Positions 25,461-35,363 of a stretch of DNA of 64,000 bases are shown piece by piece. The stretch is taken from NCBI RefSeq assembly GCF_011769525.1, contig NZ_CP050440.1, forward strand, positions 6,759,501 to 6,823,500, in the 5' to 3' direction. Each line of letters opens with the position of its first letter. The first letter of the stretch is position 1. The translations under genes were made by a program, and so were the position numbers. The DNA comes from Tolypothrix sp. PCC 7910 (GTDB lineage Bacteria; Cyanobacteriota; Cyanobacteriia; Cyanobacteriales; Nostocaceae). The notes under the pieces were generated by a model. It had not been told where the DNA came from. It ran no database searches and worked only from the letters and a program-made list of their open reading frames with translations.

Positions 25461-28400
25461 TTATTTTGACAACGGTATTGAGATACAAAACTCGCTTCCT
25501 TGTCCGATCGCAGATTGCACCTCTAGCTTGCCGTTATGTTTCTCTACAACAATTTGTCGGGCGATCGCCAATCCTAATCCGGTTCCTTTGCCTACTGCTT
25601 TGGTGGTAAACAAATGATCAAAGATTTTGGCTTGTACTGCCTGACTCATTCCCTTGCCATTGTCTCGAATCCGAATTAACACCTGATTCGCAACCTGTTC
25701 TGTAGAAATGGTGATTTGCTGAGGATGGGCTGTGAGTGTTTCAACAGAATTGGTTTGGGCAACTTCATCAAACATATCAATGGCGTTAGCCAGGATATTC
25801 AGAAATACCTGATTGAGTTGTCCGGGGAAACATTCCACAGCTGGCAATTCGCCATAGTTTTGAGCAACTTGAATTGCCGGACGAAATTCATTGGCTTTGA
25901 GACGATACTTGAGGATCAATAACGTGCTATCCAGACCTTCATGCAGATTGGCACTGACTTTATGTTCTGTATCAGCACGAGAAAAAGTCCGCAGGCTAGT
26001 GCTGATATTTTTGATGCGATTAGTCGCCCCTGCCATCGATTCCAGCAGCTTGGGTAAGTCATCAATCAGGTAGTCAAGATCAATATCTTCTGCATTGTCT
26101 TGAATCGATGGGACAGGATTGGGATAGTTTTGTTGATAGAGCGCGAGATGATTGAGCAAATCTTGCACATAGTCTTTGCCATTTTTGATACTGCCATTGA
26201 GAAAACCAATGGGATTATTGATTTCGTGGGCAATGCCTGCAACCAGATTGCCCAAGGATGCCATTTTTTCACTTTGGACAATTTGCAGTTGGGATTGCTC
26301 TAGCTGTTGGGCATAGGTTTGGGCTTGTTGATAAAGGCGGGCATTTTCGAGAGAAATGGCGGCTTCAGTGCAGAGGAAGTTGAGTACAAGGATGCGATCG
26401 CTGGTAAACACGCCACGAGTTGTCTGATTTTCCAGATACAAAATGCCAACTAAATTACCCTGACGCAGAATTGGTATACACAGCACACTCTGGGGTTGAT
26501 GGTAATGCAAATACTCACCCACCACCGGCAGATCAGTCTTTAGCGCATCTACAACAACGGTGGTCATCGTATTTTTAACATACTGGATGAGTTTGACAGG
26601 AACCCTGTTGTTGTTTTCCAGGGAAGCAACTTGCAGAGTTGTTTGTTCAAGATCGGCGATCACTCGAACTTGCCATTGCCCATGCGGGCAAAGTATCAGC
26701 GCACATTTGTCTGCGCCAGAGTTTTGCAGCATGGTTTGGGTGAGGATGCTCAGCAATTCATCCAGATCAATTGTGCTGGAAAGAATTTGACAGGTTTGCA
26801 GCAAGGTGGCGAAATCGAGTGTGGTGTTGATACTACTGCTGGCAGAACTCTTGCTGTTGGTAGCGGGGTGTAAATAGTTAGGAGCCGAGATGGTAGCCAA
26901 AGTTTCTAAAATCGTTTGTTGGCTATGTTGGGCTTGCAAAATCGGGCGTAACAGTTGGGGATAGCGTTGCTCTAGATCATTGACTTTGGCGTTAGCTCCC
27001 CAACGGGCATAGCAGTAGTAAGCTTCTTGCAGGTAGCTGGCTGCAATTTTTTCCTTGCCCCACTCCAGGTAAAATTTAGCTGCAAGTTCGTTGGCTAAGG
27101 CTTCTTCTTGGAGGTAGCCGTTGATTTTAGCAAGAGAAATAGCGCGATCAAACAGTTCAATTGCTTGTGCTTTGTCTCCCGATAAAATGCTTAAAATCGC
27201 ATTCACTAAAGCGTACTTATGAGCAAAGTTTTCCGGGCAACTCGCTGCCCATAAACTCAGTTGCGATTGATTTGATTTAACTTTTTGGATATAACTATTG
27301 TCTAAACCAAGAGAATGTGTCCGACAATATTCAGCTATAGCAATAGATTGATAAAAATTGATAGCGGCGACTTGATATTTTCCCGTAATAGTGCCAACAA
27401 GGTCTTCAGCCCCCCTAGCTGCTTCTACTGCTTCTGCATAACGCCCGTAAAAACATAAGACCTGAGTTTTTAGCAGCAAATAGTGACAAATTGCATAGTC
27501 GCTATTGTTGCTCTTGCATACCTCAAGATGCTGCTGCTCAGTTGGGAGATTTTCTGTACGATTAGCTGTCAGATCAGGGAGCAAAATTTTTAATCCAGAG
27601 ATGACATCTACGGCAAGTTGATAGTTGAGTTTCTTGGCAGAAAATTCTAAATATTCAGGAAGATTTTGCTGAACTTCTAATACGCTGTCTCCTGCATAAA
27701 AAGAATTGAGCAGCTTATACATCAAAAGATTACCGGAGAAAACCATCTCCCCAGATTGTAGTCCAGCGACTAATCCTTGATCAAAAATAGGTAGTGAGGA
27801 ACGTAAGGGACGCACCCAGGAAAGGAGATTATTTCCTAGCATATAGCAAGCTTTGCAGAGATTATCTGCTTGTCTGAATCGTTTGGCTAAACTTTCTGCA
27901 AGTACTCCAAATTCATAACCAGATTGGTAGTCACTGTGATAATATCCCAGATACATTCCATAGGCTGAATATCCGTTTCCAGATTCACCTATCACGCCAA
28001 AGTTGAGAGATACTGAAACCATCGATAATGCAACGACAAAGTATAGCTCTGGCTTTTGTAGAACATAAACGGGTACGATTAAATTATTCAGGATTTTGAT
28101 AATCAAGCGTTTATCTGGAGCAGTTGTTTCTGGTTCATTTACCAACTGCTCTGGCTGACGATTCGCCAATTTAATTTGAATCTCACGTTGGTAAGATTCA
28201 AGTTTTTTTGATAAATCGATTTCTGATAAATCAAAATTCAAGCAAGATAATGCCTTTTGTCCATACTCAAGTGCTTGGAGGTACTTTCCTTGCAATGTGA
28301 ACATTTGAATTGCCAGGTTAAAGGCTTCAGCTCTTTCAATTGGTTGTCTGGCAAAGCTAGATATTGTTTCAATAATTGCCATAGAAGATGAGAAATCTCC

Positions 28401-30869
28401 AGACAAATATTTAGCTTCTGCCAAATTAAAATAAACTTCTAAAGACTTTTCATAGCATTGCTGCCAGCTATCTGGAGGTAATAAACTTTCAGCCATTGTA
28501 AAGTAGTTGACAGCAACTCCATAGGCAGTAGACTCCTTAGCCCTTTTTCCGGCAATAAAGTTTAGCTGTAGAAGTTCTGAATGTTCTTCCTGGCTGCGAT
28601 GAAGTTCAAAGCCCTTATTTAAGTGATTGACGAGCGCAAAAATTTTGCTACCTTGTTCTTCTAGGGAAACATTAGCCAGCAAAAGTTTGCCAATTTGAAA
28701 GTGAGTTGATTGTCTCAACGTCTCAGGAATGAGAGAATAAGCCGCTTGCTGGACGCGATCGTGTAGAAATCTGTAGGATACAGCAATATTCTGTTGATCT
28801 GTTTGGATCTCGTGGCTTTGGAAAAACTTGTAGGTTTCAGAAATGGGAATAATCAAGCCTTCTTGCAACGCTCTCCACAATGCAGTTGCGGCTTCGGTTT
28901 GGGATTGTTCAGAAACGATCGCCAGGGTATTCAAATCAAATTGATTTCCCACACAAGCTGCTAATTTCAGCACATGTTGGGTTTCTGGTGGCAATTTTTG
29001 CAACTGCCGCGCCATGAATTGCACTACATCATCGGTGATCACCACGGTACTGATTTGAGCGATGTTACATTCCCAATAGCGCCGATCCTGATTGAAGGTA
29101 ATGTGACCTTCTGTATGTATTGCTTTGAGGAATTGGGTGATGAAAAAGGGATTGCCTTGGGTTTGGCGCTCAATTAACTCAGTCAGCGGTTGAACCAGTT
29201 CAGTCGAACAAGCTAAGGTATCTCCAACGAGATGACTCATGTCTTGCAAGGTGAGCGGTAATAGCGTGATCGTATTAACCGTTTTCTGAGCTTTTTTGAG
29301 TTCTTCTACAGTCAAAATGAAGGGATGAACGGGCGAGACTTCATTATCCCGATAAGCACCCAGCATCAGCAGATAACCATTGTCATTCATCAGCAGTTTG
29401 ACCAACTGCAGCGAGGCGGAATCTGCCCACTGAAGATCATCTAGGAAGATTACCAAGGGATGCTGTGGAGTGGTAAAGACCTCAATAAACTTTTGGAATA
29501 GCAGGTTAAATCGGTTTTGGACGGCGCTGCCTGACAATTCGGGAGCTGCAGGCTGTTTACCAATGATCTGCTCCAATTCTGGAATCACGTCGATCAGGAC
29601 TTGTCCGTTATCACCCACGGCTGTAAGAATTTGGTTTTTCCACTGTTTTAAGGCGGCATCTGATTCAGACAGCAATTGTCCCATCAGATCTCGCAATGCC
29701 TGGACAAAGGCTGAGAGGGGAATGTTGCGATTGAATTGGTCGTACTTGCCTTTGATAAAATAGCCCCGTTGCCGGACAATCGGCTTATGCACTTCATTAA
29801 CAACTGCTGTTTTACCAATACCAGAAAATCCCGCCACCAGCATGAGTTCTGATTTGCCATTGGCGACGCGATCAAAGGCTGCTAATAACTGCTGAATTTC
29901 TGCTTCACGACCGTACAGTTTTTCGGGAATCAAGAAGCGATCGCTTAAATCCCGCTGCCCTAATCTAAAGTCAGCAATATTTCCTGTGTCTTTCCATTCA
30001 TTCAAACAGTGTTCGAGGTCGTGCTTGAGTCCGATCGCACTTTGATAGCGGTCTTCCGCATTCTTCGCCATCAGTTTGAACACAATCTCCGAGAGCATTG
30101 GCGGCACTGACGGATTCAGATCATGTACTTGGGCGGGGCGCTTCGCCAGATGACAGTAGATTAACTCCATTGGGTCATCTGATGGAAATGGCAACTGCCC
30201 AGTTAACAACTGATACAACGTTACGCCCAGCGCATAGAAGTCGGCGCGATAATCAATCCCACGATTCATCCGCCCTGTTTGTTCGGGAGCCAAATAAGTC
30301 AGGGTTCCTTCCAACTGTTTTGGGTTCTGGATTTCCTGAGTTTCCCTGGGCAACAGAGAGGCGATGCTAAAGTCAATCAGCTTGACCTGTTTTGAGTCGG
30401 GATGAATCAGAATATTGGCGGGTTTAATGTCTTTGTGGACAATCCGATGTTGGTGCAGCTCATGTAAAATTGCGGCGATTTGAACCGCGATCGCCAGCAC
30501 TTCAATTACTTCCAGGGGGCGCTGATGGGCATAGTGATTGAGCGAAATCCCCCCAAAATCTTCCATCACTAGAGCATAGCCATTCCCCAGAGGTTCCAGA
30601 CTCAAGGGCTGAATAACTCCCGTTACGGGTTGGTGTTCTTTGTGAGCATCGGTGATGCCCCGCAGGAGTGTAAACTGGTTGCGAAACTGTACCAATTCGC
30701 TGAAGCTGGGGTACTCTCGCCGCAACACTTTAATCACCACTGGACGCTGTTGAGCCGTTTGTATCGCTCGATAAACTTCGGTGCGAGAACCCTGATATAT
30801 TTGCTCGATGAGGGTGTAACCAGGGAGGTGGAACGGCGGCTGAGACAGCGAGTCAGTGATGGAGAGCAT
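25461..30869 (-). CDS. Ser/Thr kinase / AAA ATPase / GAF / histidine kinase hybrid
   Basis: The product has 1802 residues. Residues 15-275 are a Hanks-type kinase: the Lys in VVIKVL, HKD at 145-147 in place of HRD, and DFS at 166-168 in place of DFG. Residues about 315-680 are an ATPase: Walker A GFSGIGKT at 347-354 and Walker B LVIFLDDLQWAD near 470. About 650 helical, TPR-like residues follow, then a GAF domain (about 1340-1490), a HisKA region with HEINNPIGF (His about 1548) and a HATPase (DNGKGM, GTGLGLA). This matches the large cyanobacterial HstK-type hybrids, presumed sensors joining Ser/Thr and two-component signalling. It is cytoplasmic; no response regulator adjoins it. Confidence 0.93.
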   Translation of the reverse strand: MLSITDSLSQPPFHLPGYTLIEQIYQGSRTEVYRAIQTAQQRPVVIKVLRREYPSFSELVQFRNQFTLLRGITDAHKEHQPVTGVIQPLSLEPLGNGYALVMEDFGGISLNHYAHQRPLEVIEVLAIAVQIAAILHELHQHRIVHKDIKPANILIHPDSKQVKLIDFSIASLLPRETQEIQNPKQLEGTLTYLAPEQTGRMNRGIDYRADFYALGVTLYQLLTGQLPFPSDDPMELIYCHLAKRPAQVHDLNPSVPPMLSEIVFKLMAKNAEDRYQSAIGLKHDLEHCLNEWKDTGNIADFRLGQRDLSDRFLIPEKLYGREAEIQQLLAAFDRVANGKSELMLVAGFSGIGKTAVVNEVHKPIVRQRGYFIKGKYDQFNRNIPLSAFVQALRDLMGQLLSESDAALKQWKNQILTAVGDNGQVLIDVIPELEQIIGKQPAAPELSGSAVQNRFNLLFQKFIEVFTTPQHPLVIFLDDLQWADSASLQLVKLLMNDNGYLLMLGAYRDNEVSPVHPFILTVEELKKAQKTVNTITLLPLTLQDMSHLVGDTLACSTELVQPLTELIERQTQGNPFFITQFLKAIHTEGHITFNQDRRYWECNIAQISTVVITDDVVQFMARQLQKLPPETQHVLKLAACVGNQFDLNTLAIVSEQSQTEAATALWRALQEGLIIPISETYKFFQSHEIQTDQQNIAVSYRFLHDRVQQAAYSLIPETLRQSTHFQIGKLLLANVSLEEQGSKIFALVNHLNKGFELHRSQEEHSELLQLNFIAGKRAKESTAYGVAVNYFTMAESLLPPDSWQQCYEKSLEVYFNLAEAKYLSGDFSSSMAIIETISSFARQPIERAEAFNLAIQMFTLQGKYLQALEYGQKALSCLNFDLSEIDLSKKLESYQREIQIKLANRQPEQLVNEPETTAPDKRLIIKILNNLIVPVYVLQKPELYFVVALSMVSVSLNFGVIGESGNGYSAYGMYLGYYHSDYQSGYEFGVLAESLAKRFRQADNLCKACYMLGNNLLSWVRPLRSSLPIFDQGLVAGLQSGEMVFSGNLLMYKLLNSFYAGDSVLEVQQNLPEYLEFSAKKLNYQLAVDVISGLKILLPDLTANRTENLPTEQQHLEVCKSNNSDYAICHYLLLKTQVLCFYGRYAEAVEAARGAEDLVGTITGKYQVAAINFYQSIAIAEYCRTHSLGLDNSYIQKVKSNQSQLSLWAASCPENFAHKYALVNAILSILSGDKAQAIELFDRAISLAKINGYLQEEALANELAAKFYLEWGKEKIAASYLQEAYYCYARWGANAKVNDLEQRYPQLLRPILQAQHSQQTILETLATISAPNYLHPATNSKSSASSSINTTLDFATLLQTCQILSSTIDLDELLSILTQTMLQNSGADKCALILCPHGQWQVRVIADLEQTTLQVASLENNNRVPVKLIQYVKNTMTTVVVDALKTDLPVVGEYLHYHQPQSVLCIPILRQGNLVGILYLENQTTRGVFTSDRILVLNFLCTEAAISLENARLYQQAQTYAQQLEQSQLQIVQSEKMASLGNLVAGIAHEINNPIGFLNGSIKNGKDYVQDLLNHLALYQQNYPNPVPSIQDNAEDIDLDYLIDDLPKLLESMAGATNRIKNISTSLRTFSRADTEHKVSANLHEGLDSTLLILKYRLKANEFRPAIQVAQNYGELPAVECFPGQLNQVFLNILANAIDMFDEVAQTNSVETLTAHPQQITISTEQVANQVLIRIRDNGKGMSQAVQAKIFDHLFTTKAVGKGTGLGLAIARQIVVEKHNGKLEVQSAIGQGSEFCISIPLSK

Positions 30870-31083
30870 AGAGCTTGGTGAGAGGAATTTTTTGGATTAC
30901 ATCTAAGATTCCCAAATAGTTCTAGGATTGAACAATAATGCTCACTGGCAATCCTGCAGGTAACGTAAGTAGTAAGCTGTTACGCATTTAAATTGTATAT
31001 TTCGCACTCACGTTCTCGAAGAGTAAGCGTTCCCGCAGGCTAGGGAGGATCGATTAGTGCCTAAAATCATAGCCAACCACTTT

Positions 31084-32448
31084 TCAAATAACCGCTAACA
31101 GCGCTTGCTTAAAATCTGCTGCACTTTTAAAATAAATCTCCGGCTTCTCTACTAACGCCAAATCAATCACCTCTGCTAACTTGGGTGGAATACTTGCGTC
31201 ACGTTGGCGAATGGGGACAGGATCATTTTGCAATACTGCCAAAAATGGATCATTACCACTAAAATTACGTGGATAAGCTCCTGTCAACATATTATAAAGA
31301 CAAGCCGCAGTTGCCCAAATATCTACATCTGGTTGCACATATTTAAAATTGAGCAATTGCTGTCTGGGAACAAATACAGGAGTTCCGGCTTTAGTTCCTG
31401 TCATAGTTTGACCACTTAAACCAGCTAAATCAAATGCTTTTGCTAAACCGTAATCTCCGATTTTGGCGGTGAGTTTACCATCATTGTAGGTGAGGAAAAT
31501 ATTACTTGGTTTTAAATCGCGGTGAACTAATCCCCTACCTTTACCAAAGCCGCCATCTTTTAATTTCACATAAGGGATTTCTGCATTGTGGCTATATTCC
31601 AAACCGTTGAGAACTTGCAGAATAATTGGGACAGCAATATCAACAGTTAATTTCCCACCTTGTTGTTGCATTAAATCCCAAACTGTACCGCCAGAGCAAT
31701 ATTCCATTGTAAAAAAGAAGATGCCTTCAAAAAAGCCATAATCGATAACTTGTACTACATTGGGATGTTGCAAAGCTTTCGTATTTTCTGTTTCTCGTAA
31801 AAACCTTTGGACAGCGTTTTCATTGGCTGCGATCGCAGGTAACATGACTTTCAAAGCAATAAATTTACCAGAATCATGATGCTGTGCTAAATAAACCTCA
31901 CCAAAACCACCTGTTCCTAATATTTTGATGAGATTGTAACCGCGGATAACTCGCAAATTATCATTACCATCTACCGCTAAACCTAGCCAGCGTTTAATTA
32001 CTGCTAAAAAGTTTGGTGTTTGGCTGAAATCTTGATCAGTTTTAACTGTTTGGGCAACAAAGTTAGGAATAAGAATTTCTTCAGGATTATCAATATTAAG
32101 CGTAAAAATAGTATTGCCGAGTTTAATGTCATCTCCTGATTGCAAATCATATTCTGGAAATGTTAATTTTGCTGCTTCTTCTGGCGTTTGATGGGGTTGA
32201 CGCTGACCGATTTTTTCACTGTTGACGTAAGTACCATTTTTGCTGCCAAAATCTCGAATCCGAATTGCTGGCGGGTTAATATCTAACAGACAATGAAAGC
32301 GCGAGATAGTCCGGTGTTCTTCATCATTTGGTAGTTGGATATTGCATTCATTGCTTCTACCGATAATACAGATAGTGCGCGCATCAAAAGTATATTGTCT
32401 ACCGGGAAGTTTGCCTTGAGTAATCGTGAGGGTAACTTGAGCAGGCAT
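31084..32448 (-). CDS. FHA-domain Ser/Thr protein kinase
   Basis: The product has 454 residues. The FHA domain (about 25-100) shows GRSNECNIQL, the Ser/His pair in ISRFH and DFGSKNGTYVN, so it should bind phosphothreonine. The kinase domain (about 170-452) has GTGGFGEVY, Lys in ALKVM and HRDLKPSN. Two signatures deviate: the DFG position reads DYG, and the APE region after the activation loop reads VPRQQL. Both occur in related cyanobacterial kinases, but they bear on activation. It lies between the hybrid kinase and xisHI on the same strand, with gaps over 200 bp. Confidence 0.92.
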   Translation of the reverse strand: MPAQVTLTITQGKLPGRQYTFDARTICIIGRSNECNIQLPNDEEHRTISRFHCLLDINPPAIRIRDFGSKNGTYVNSEKIGQRQPHQTPEEAAKLTFPEYDLQSGDDIKLGNTIFTLNIDNPEEILIPNFVAQTVKTDQDFSQTPNFLAVIKRWLGLAVDGNDNLRVIRGYNLIKILGTGGFGEVYLAQHHDSGKFIALKVMLPAIAANENAVQRFLRETENTKALQHPNVVQVIDYGFFEGIFFFTMEYCSGGTVWDLMQQQGGKLTVDIAVPIILQVLNGLEYSHNAEIPYVKLKDGGFGKGRGLVHRDLKPSNIFLTYNDGKLTAKIGDYGLAKAFDLAGLSGQTMTGTKAGTPVFVPRQQLLNFKYVQPDVDIWATAACLYNMLTGAYPRNFSGNDPFLAVLQNDPVPIRQRDASIPPKLAEVIDLALVEKPEIYFKSAADFKQALLAVI

Positions 32449-32535
32449 TTATATTATATTGTTGAATATTTATACAAGTATATTTTATGTTGAGTTTCAT
32501 TCCTAAACCCAACATAAAATTCTAAATATATATTG

Positions 32536-32570
32536 ATGTAGGGTGTGTTGTCGCGCAGCGCAACGCACCT
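32536..32570. repeat. GTTGTCGCGCAGCGCAACGCACC repeat
   Basis: The text GTTGTCGCGCAGCGCAACGC followed by ACC recurs in reverse complement at about 44569-44594. It is a short GC-rich hairpin repeat next to a GTAGGGTGTGTT tag that also flanks other palindromes in the window. Confidence 0.6.
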
Positions 32571-32673
32571 TTGATTTTTTACTCCCAGCAGCAATTAACG
32601 CTGCAGTACCCTCAGCAATAACACACTCTAAGTTTTAGACTATATGATAAAAAATTAAAATCAATACAAGAAT

Positions 32674-33009
32674 TTAAGACACAGCAAAACCCGTATATTG
32701 TCGTAATTCTTCTGGATGGAAAGCTAATACAATATCTTCTTTAGGAACACCAGCATCTATCAATGCTTGTGCTAACGGTTCAGAACAACCATCATATTGA
32801 ATCCAAACTTTTTCACCAATAATATCAAGATGTACAGTACAGCCATGTACGCGCCGCACACCATCCCAGCCTACTTGTACAACTTGATAACGGTCATTTT
32901 CTATATCAATAATTGGTAAAGGATCAATATTACCGTGATAAGGTTTATGCTTTGCGTATTCATGGATTATTTGTCTGACAATTTCCCGATATTTAGTTAA
33001 TTTATCCAT
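32674..33009 (-). CDS. xisI: XisI-family protein
   Basis: The product has 111 residues from ATG 33009. It matches the XisI family: MDKLTKYREIVRQII start, YQVVQVGWDGVRRVHGC, then IWIQYDGCSEP-like text and a C-terminal VLAFHPEELRQYTGF. XisI was named as a factor controlling fdxN-element excision in Anabaena, where it works with XisH. Its frame overlaps the end of xisH by 13 bp, so the pair is translationally coupled. No excision element or recombinase is present in this window, so the name does not prove that role here. Confidence 0.9.
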   Translation of the reverse strand: MDKLTKYREIVRQIIHEYAKHKPYHGNIDPLPIIDIENDRYQVVQVGWDGVRRVHGCTVHLDIIGEKVWIQYDGCSEPLAQALIDAGVPKEDIVLAFHPEELRQYTGFAVS

Positions 33010-33416
33010 TGCCAAACCCTCTCAGTTTTTTCGTCAAATACAATAAGTTTTATCTGTATTCGGTTGACAATTAGCTGACCTAAGCGTTCTGAAAAAATCC
33101 CCTCATAAACTCGTTTGGCGACAGCTAAATACAGTATACGTTCTGGCTCTAATTCTAATAGTATAGTGCGATAAATATCATACTGACCAACTGCTTCTTG
33201 CAGGTCGCTTACAGGCGAAGGACTGATAAAGCTTTTAATTTCAACTGCTATCTTTTGATTTTCTTTTTCTGCTGCAATGGTACTGCGTTCTGCACCTAAA
33301 TCTATATATAAATCTCTACCACCGTAACCTAAATATAAAGGGTCATCAGTAATTTTCCAGCCATCTGCTATTAAGGCTTGAATAACTATATTGTGGTATA
33401 TATCCCTAGCAGGCAT
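32997..33416 (-). CDS. xisH: XisH-family protein, PD-(D/E)XK-like
   Basis: The product has 139 residues from ATG 33416; nine extra codons upstream are open but the family starts MPARDIYH. The sequence carries an endonuclease-like core: Asp39 in DLYIDLGAE and Glu59-x-Lys61 in AVEIKSF, with Gln78 further on. These fit a PD-(D/E)XK active site. With XisI it forms a small two-gene module that occurs in many copies in Nostocales. A role in DNA processing or as a nuclease-antidote type pair is possible; neither is proven. Confidence 0.9.
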   Translation of the reverse strand: MPARDIYHNIVIQALIADGWKITDDPLYLGYGGRDLYIDLGAERSTIAAEKENQKIAVEIKSFISPSPVSDLQEAVGQYDIYRTILLELEPERILYLAVAKRVYEGIFSERLGQLIVNRIQIKLIVFDEKTERVWQWIN

Positions 33417-33585
33417 GATTGAGACAGTGTTAAGACAATGCAATTTTAGGATTTGCGATAGCTATTAACTACAAAATTATAACCCCCATAGGGAGAATAC
33501 CCAGTGCCAGATATCGGAAAGCTACAACCCGCAAGGCTTTGTGGAAAATGATGGGTTTATAAATCTTAAAAATTCTCTGTAAGCA

Positions 33586-34905
33586 CTATATATTACACTT
33601 TACAAGTCTCGACGCAAGAGAAGAGACACCACCCACTCCACTTGTATCGAGAATCCCCGACCAAGGCCCAACCAAATTTAACACCTCCCAAGGGAGGTGT
33701 GCTACTGGTGCTGTGAGGTCAAAAGTCAGGTGTTCGTAGTACATCCAATTTCCGTCCTTTATCCAGCCAACTGAGTTACCGAAGGCATCCCAAATTTTCT
33801 CGTTATATTCTCTGGTTCCACCCAGACTTTGATAAATGCGCTTTTGCACAGAAAAGCCAAAGCGACCATTGCTGTATTTTAGCCATAACTGGTCTATTGT
33901 GCGGAGGTCTTCGCAAGGAAAGTTATCAAGATGTTCATCATAAAGCCAGCCTTCTTTTTCTCTCTTCGCTACAGCTAGCATGACTCGCGCTGTTTCTTCA
34001 TCCGCATCTTGCCACTTTCCCGCTGCGAGTAAGTCACGTAGTGTTTTGTAGTCCATCCCCACAGCAGATGTGAGGCTGTCAACTTCCAATTTGGGATTAA
34101 CTAATTCTAACCATTCCCTTACTGTCTGCGGGCGTTCTTCCACTAACAACGCCATCCCTTTGAGAATCGCTTCATTTACCCTATCGCTAATCGCTGAATT
34201 AAATTGCTTTGGCGGGTGCAAAGGTATACCAGTTTTGCGATAATTAGCTGGTAAAGGAACTTCCGAAGTTAGCAAACTATACAAAGTCGCGGCTAAAGCA
34301 TAAACATCTGTGTAAGCACCAAAAGTTCCCCGTCTTTCATACTGTTCAATGGGTGCATAACCTTCAGTTTTGGCATTCGTCATGCTACCAGTTTTCCCAC
34401 CTTGAAACTCACGGGCTAGCCCAAAGTCAATTAATACGGCTTCTTGTGTACTCCGTCGCAATAAAATATTATTGGGCTTGATATCTCGATGTAAAAATCC
34501 TTTAGCGTGCACATATTCTAAAGCTTGTCCAATTTGGTTAATGTAGCGTAAAGCTTCTTGTTCTGATAACTGTCCGCGTTCATCTATATATTTAGCTAAA
34601 TCTTGCCCATCAATATATTCCATTACCATTCCCCAAAGTTCACCTTCTTTGATGACTTCGTTAACTTTCACAATATGGGGATGACTACATTGGGCTAAAC
34701 GTAGGGCTTCGTTGACAAATTTCACCTGTTGTAAATCAAAGTCTGCTTTTGATTGTTGGATGTAATTCAGGGTTTTGATGACAAATAATTTACCTGTGGT
34801 TTGTTCAATAACGCTGTAAGTTATGCCGAAACCACCGCCACCAAGGACTTTTTGCACAATAAAGCGTCCGTTTTGCAGTGATTGATTGGTTGTCCAAAGT
34901 AGCAT
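33586..34905 (-). CDS. Ser/Thr protein kinase with C-terminal GUN4 domain
   Basis: The product has 439 residues. Residues about 12-275 are a kinase with GGGGFGITY, VIKTL, HRDIKPNN and DFGLARE motifs, all canonical. Residues about 285-425 form a GUN4 domain (MDYKTLRDLLAAGKWQDAD, then CEDLRTIDQLWLKYS and GRFGFSVQKRIY). GUN4 binds porphyrins such as protoporphyrin IX and activates Mg-chelatase when free-standing. Fused to a kinase it could sense tetrapyrroles, an inference. It has no TM segment. It is the first gene of the minus-strand block containing xisHI and the FHA kinase. Confidence 0.93.
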   Translation of the reverse strand: MLLWTTNQSLQNGRFIVQKVLGGGGFGITYSVIEQTTGKLFVIKTLNYIQQSKADFDLQQVKFVNEALRLAQCSHPHIVKVNEVIKEGELWGMVMEYIDGQDLAKYIDERGQLSEQEALRYINQIGQALEYVHAKGFLHRDIKPNNILLRRSTQEAVLIDFGLAREFQGGKTGSMTNAKTEGYAPIEQYERRGTFGAYTDVYALAATLYSLLTSEVPLPANYRKTGIPLHPPKQFNSAISDRVNEAILKGMALLVEERPQTVREWLELVNPKLEVDSLTSAVGMDYKTLRDLLAAGKWQDADEETARVMLAVAKREKEGWLYDEHLDNFPCEDLRTIDQLWLKYSNGRFGFSVQKRIYQSLGGTREYNEKIWDAFGNSVGWIKDGNWMYYEHLTFDLTAPVAHLPWEVLNLVGPWSGILDTSGVGGVSSLASRLVKCNI

Positions 34906-35105
34906 AGGTGGATTTGGTACAGTTTAGGGCTGTTTTTTACGTGGTATTGTAGCGTTATTCTATTATGCGTGGAATTTCTATTTTTGGGTATATCGATATA
35001 CGGCTGATATTCTAGATGGATACCTGTGGCTGCGTTGCATATTTACAGGATAATTTGTCTAATGCAGAGATGTAGATAGAATCATTGACTCAACGCTGTG
35101 GCAAA

Positions 35106-35206
35106 GGTGCGTTACGGCAAAATGTAGATGTACGTGGGGTTGCAAAGATTTTTGCTGCCGTAACACACCCTACGTTTATCACAATATGGGGGAGCGATCG
35201 CACTTT
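35106..35206. repeat. 101-bp direct repeat, copy 1
   Basis: It begins GGTGCGTTACGGCA and ends GGAGCGATCGCACTTT. A copy with few differences lies at 35246-35346, a 140-bp offset. Each copy is itself a hairpin: GTTACGGCA pairs with TGCCGTAAC. An HIP1 site closes each copy. Confidence 0.85.
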
Positions 35207-35245
35207 ATATTGATGGTATGACGCTTTTTTTGAGATATTTTAGCA

Positions 35246-35346
35246 GGTGCGTTACGGCAGAATCTAGATATACGTGGGGTTGCAAAGATTTTCGTTGCCG
35301 TAACACACCCTACGTTTATCACAATATAAGGGAGCGATCGCACTTT
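35246..35346. repeat. 101-bp direct repeat, copy 2
   Basis: Second copy of the block at 35106. The differences are scattered single bases, mostly in the loop. The 39 bp between copies are not repeated. Confidence 0.85.
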
Positions 35347-35363
35347 GAAAAGCAGCTTTGGTT

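Noticed and set aside
32674-33416. fdxN-type excision element around xisHI
   Set aside because: No recombinase gene (xisF/xisA type), no matching direct repeats and no interrupted gene are visible in the window.
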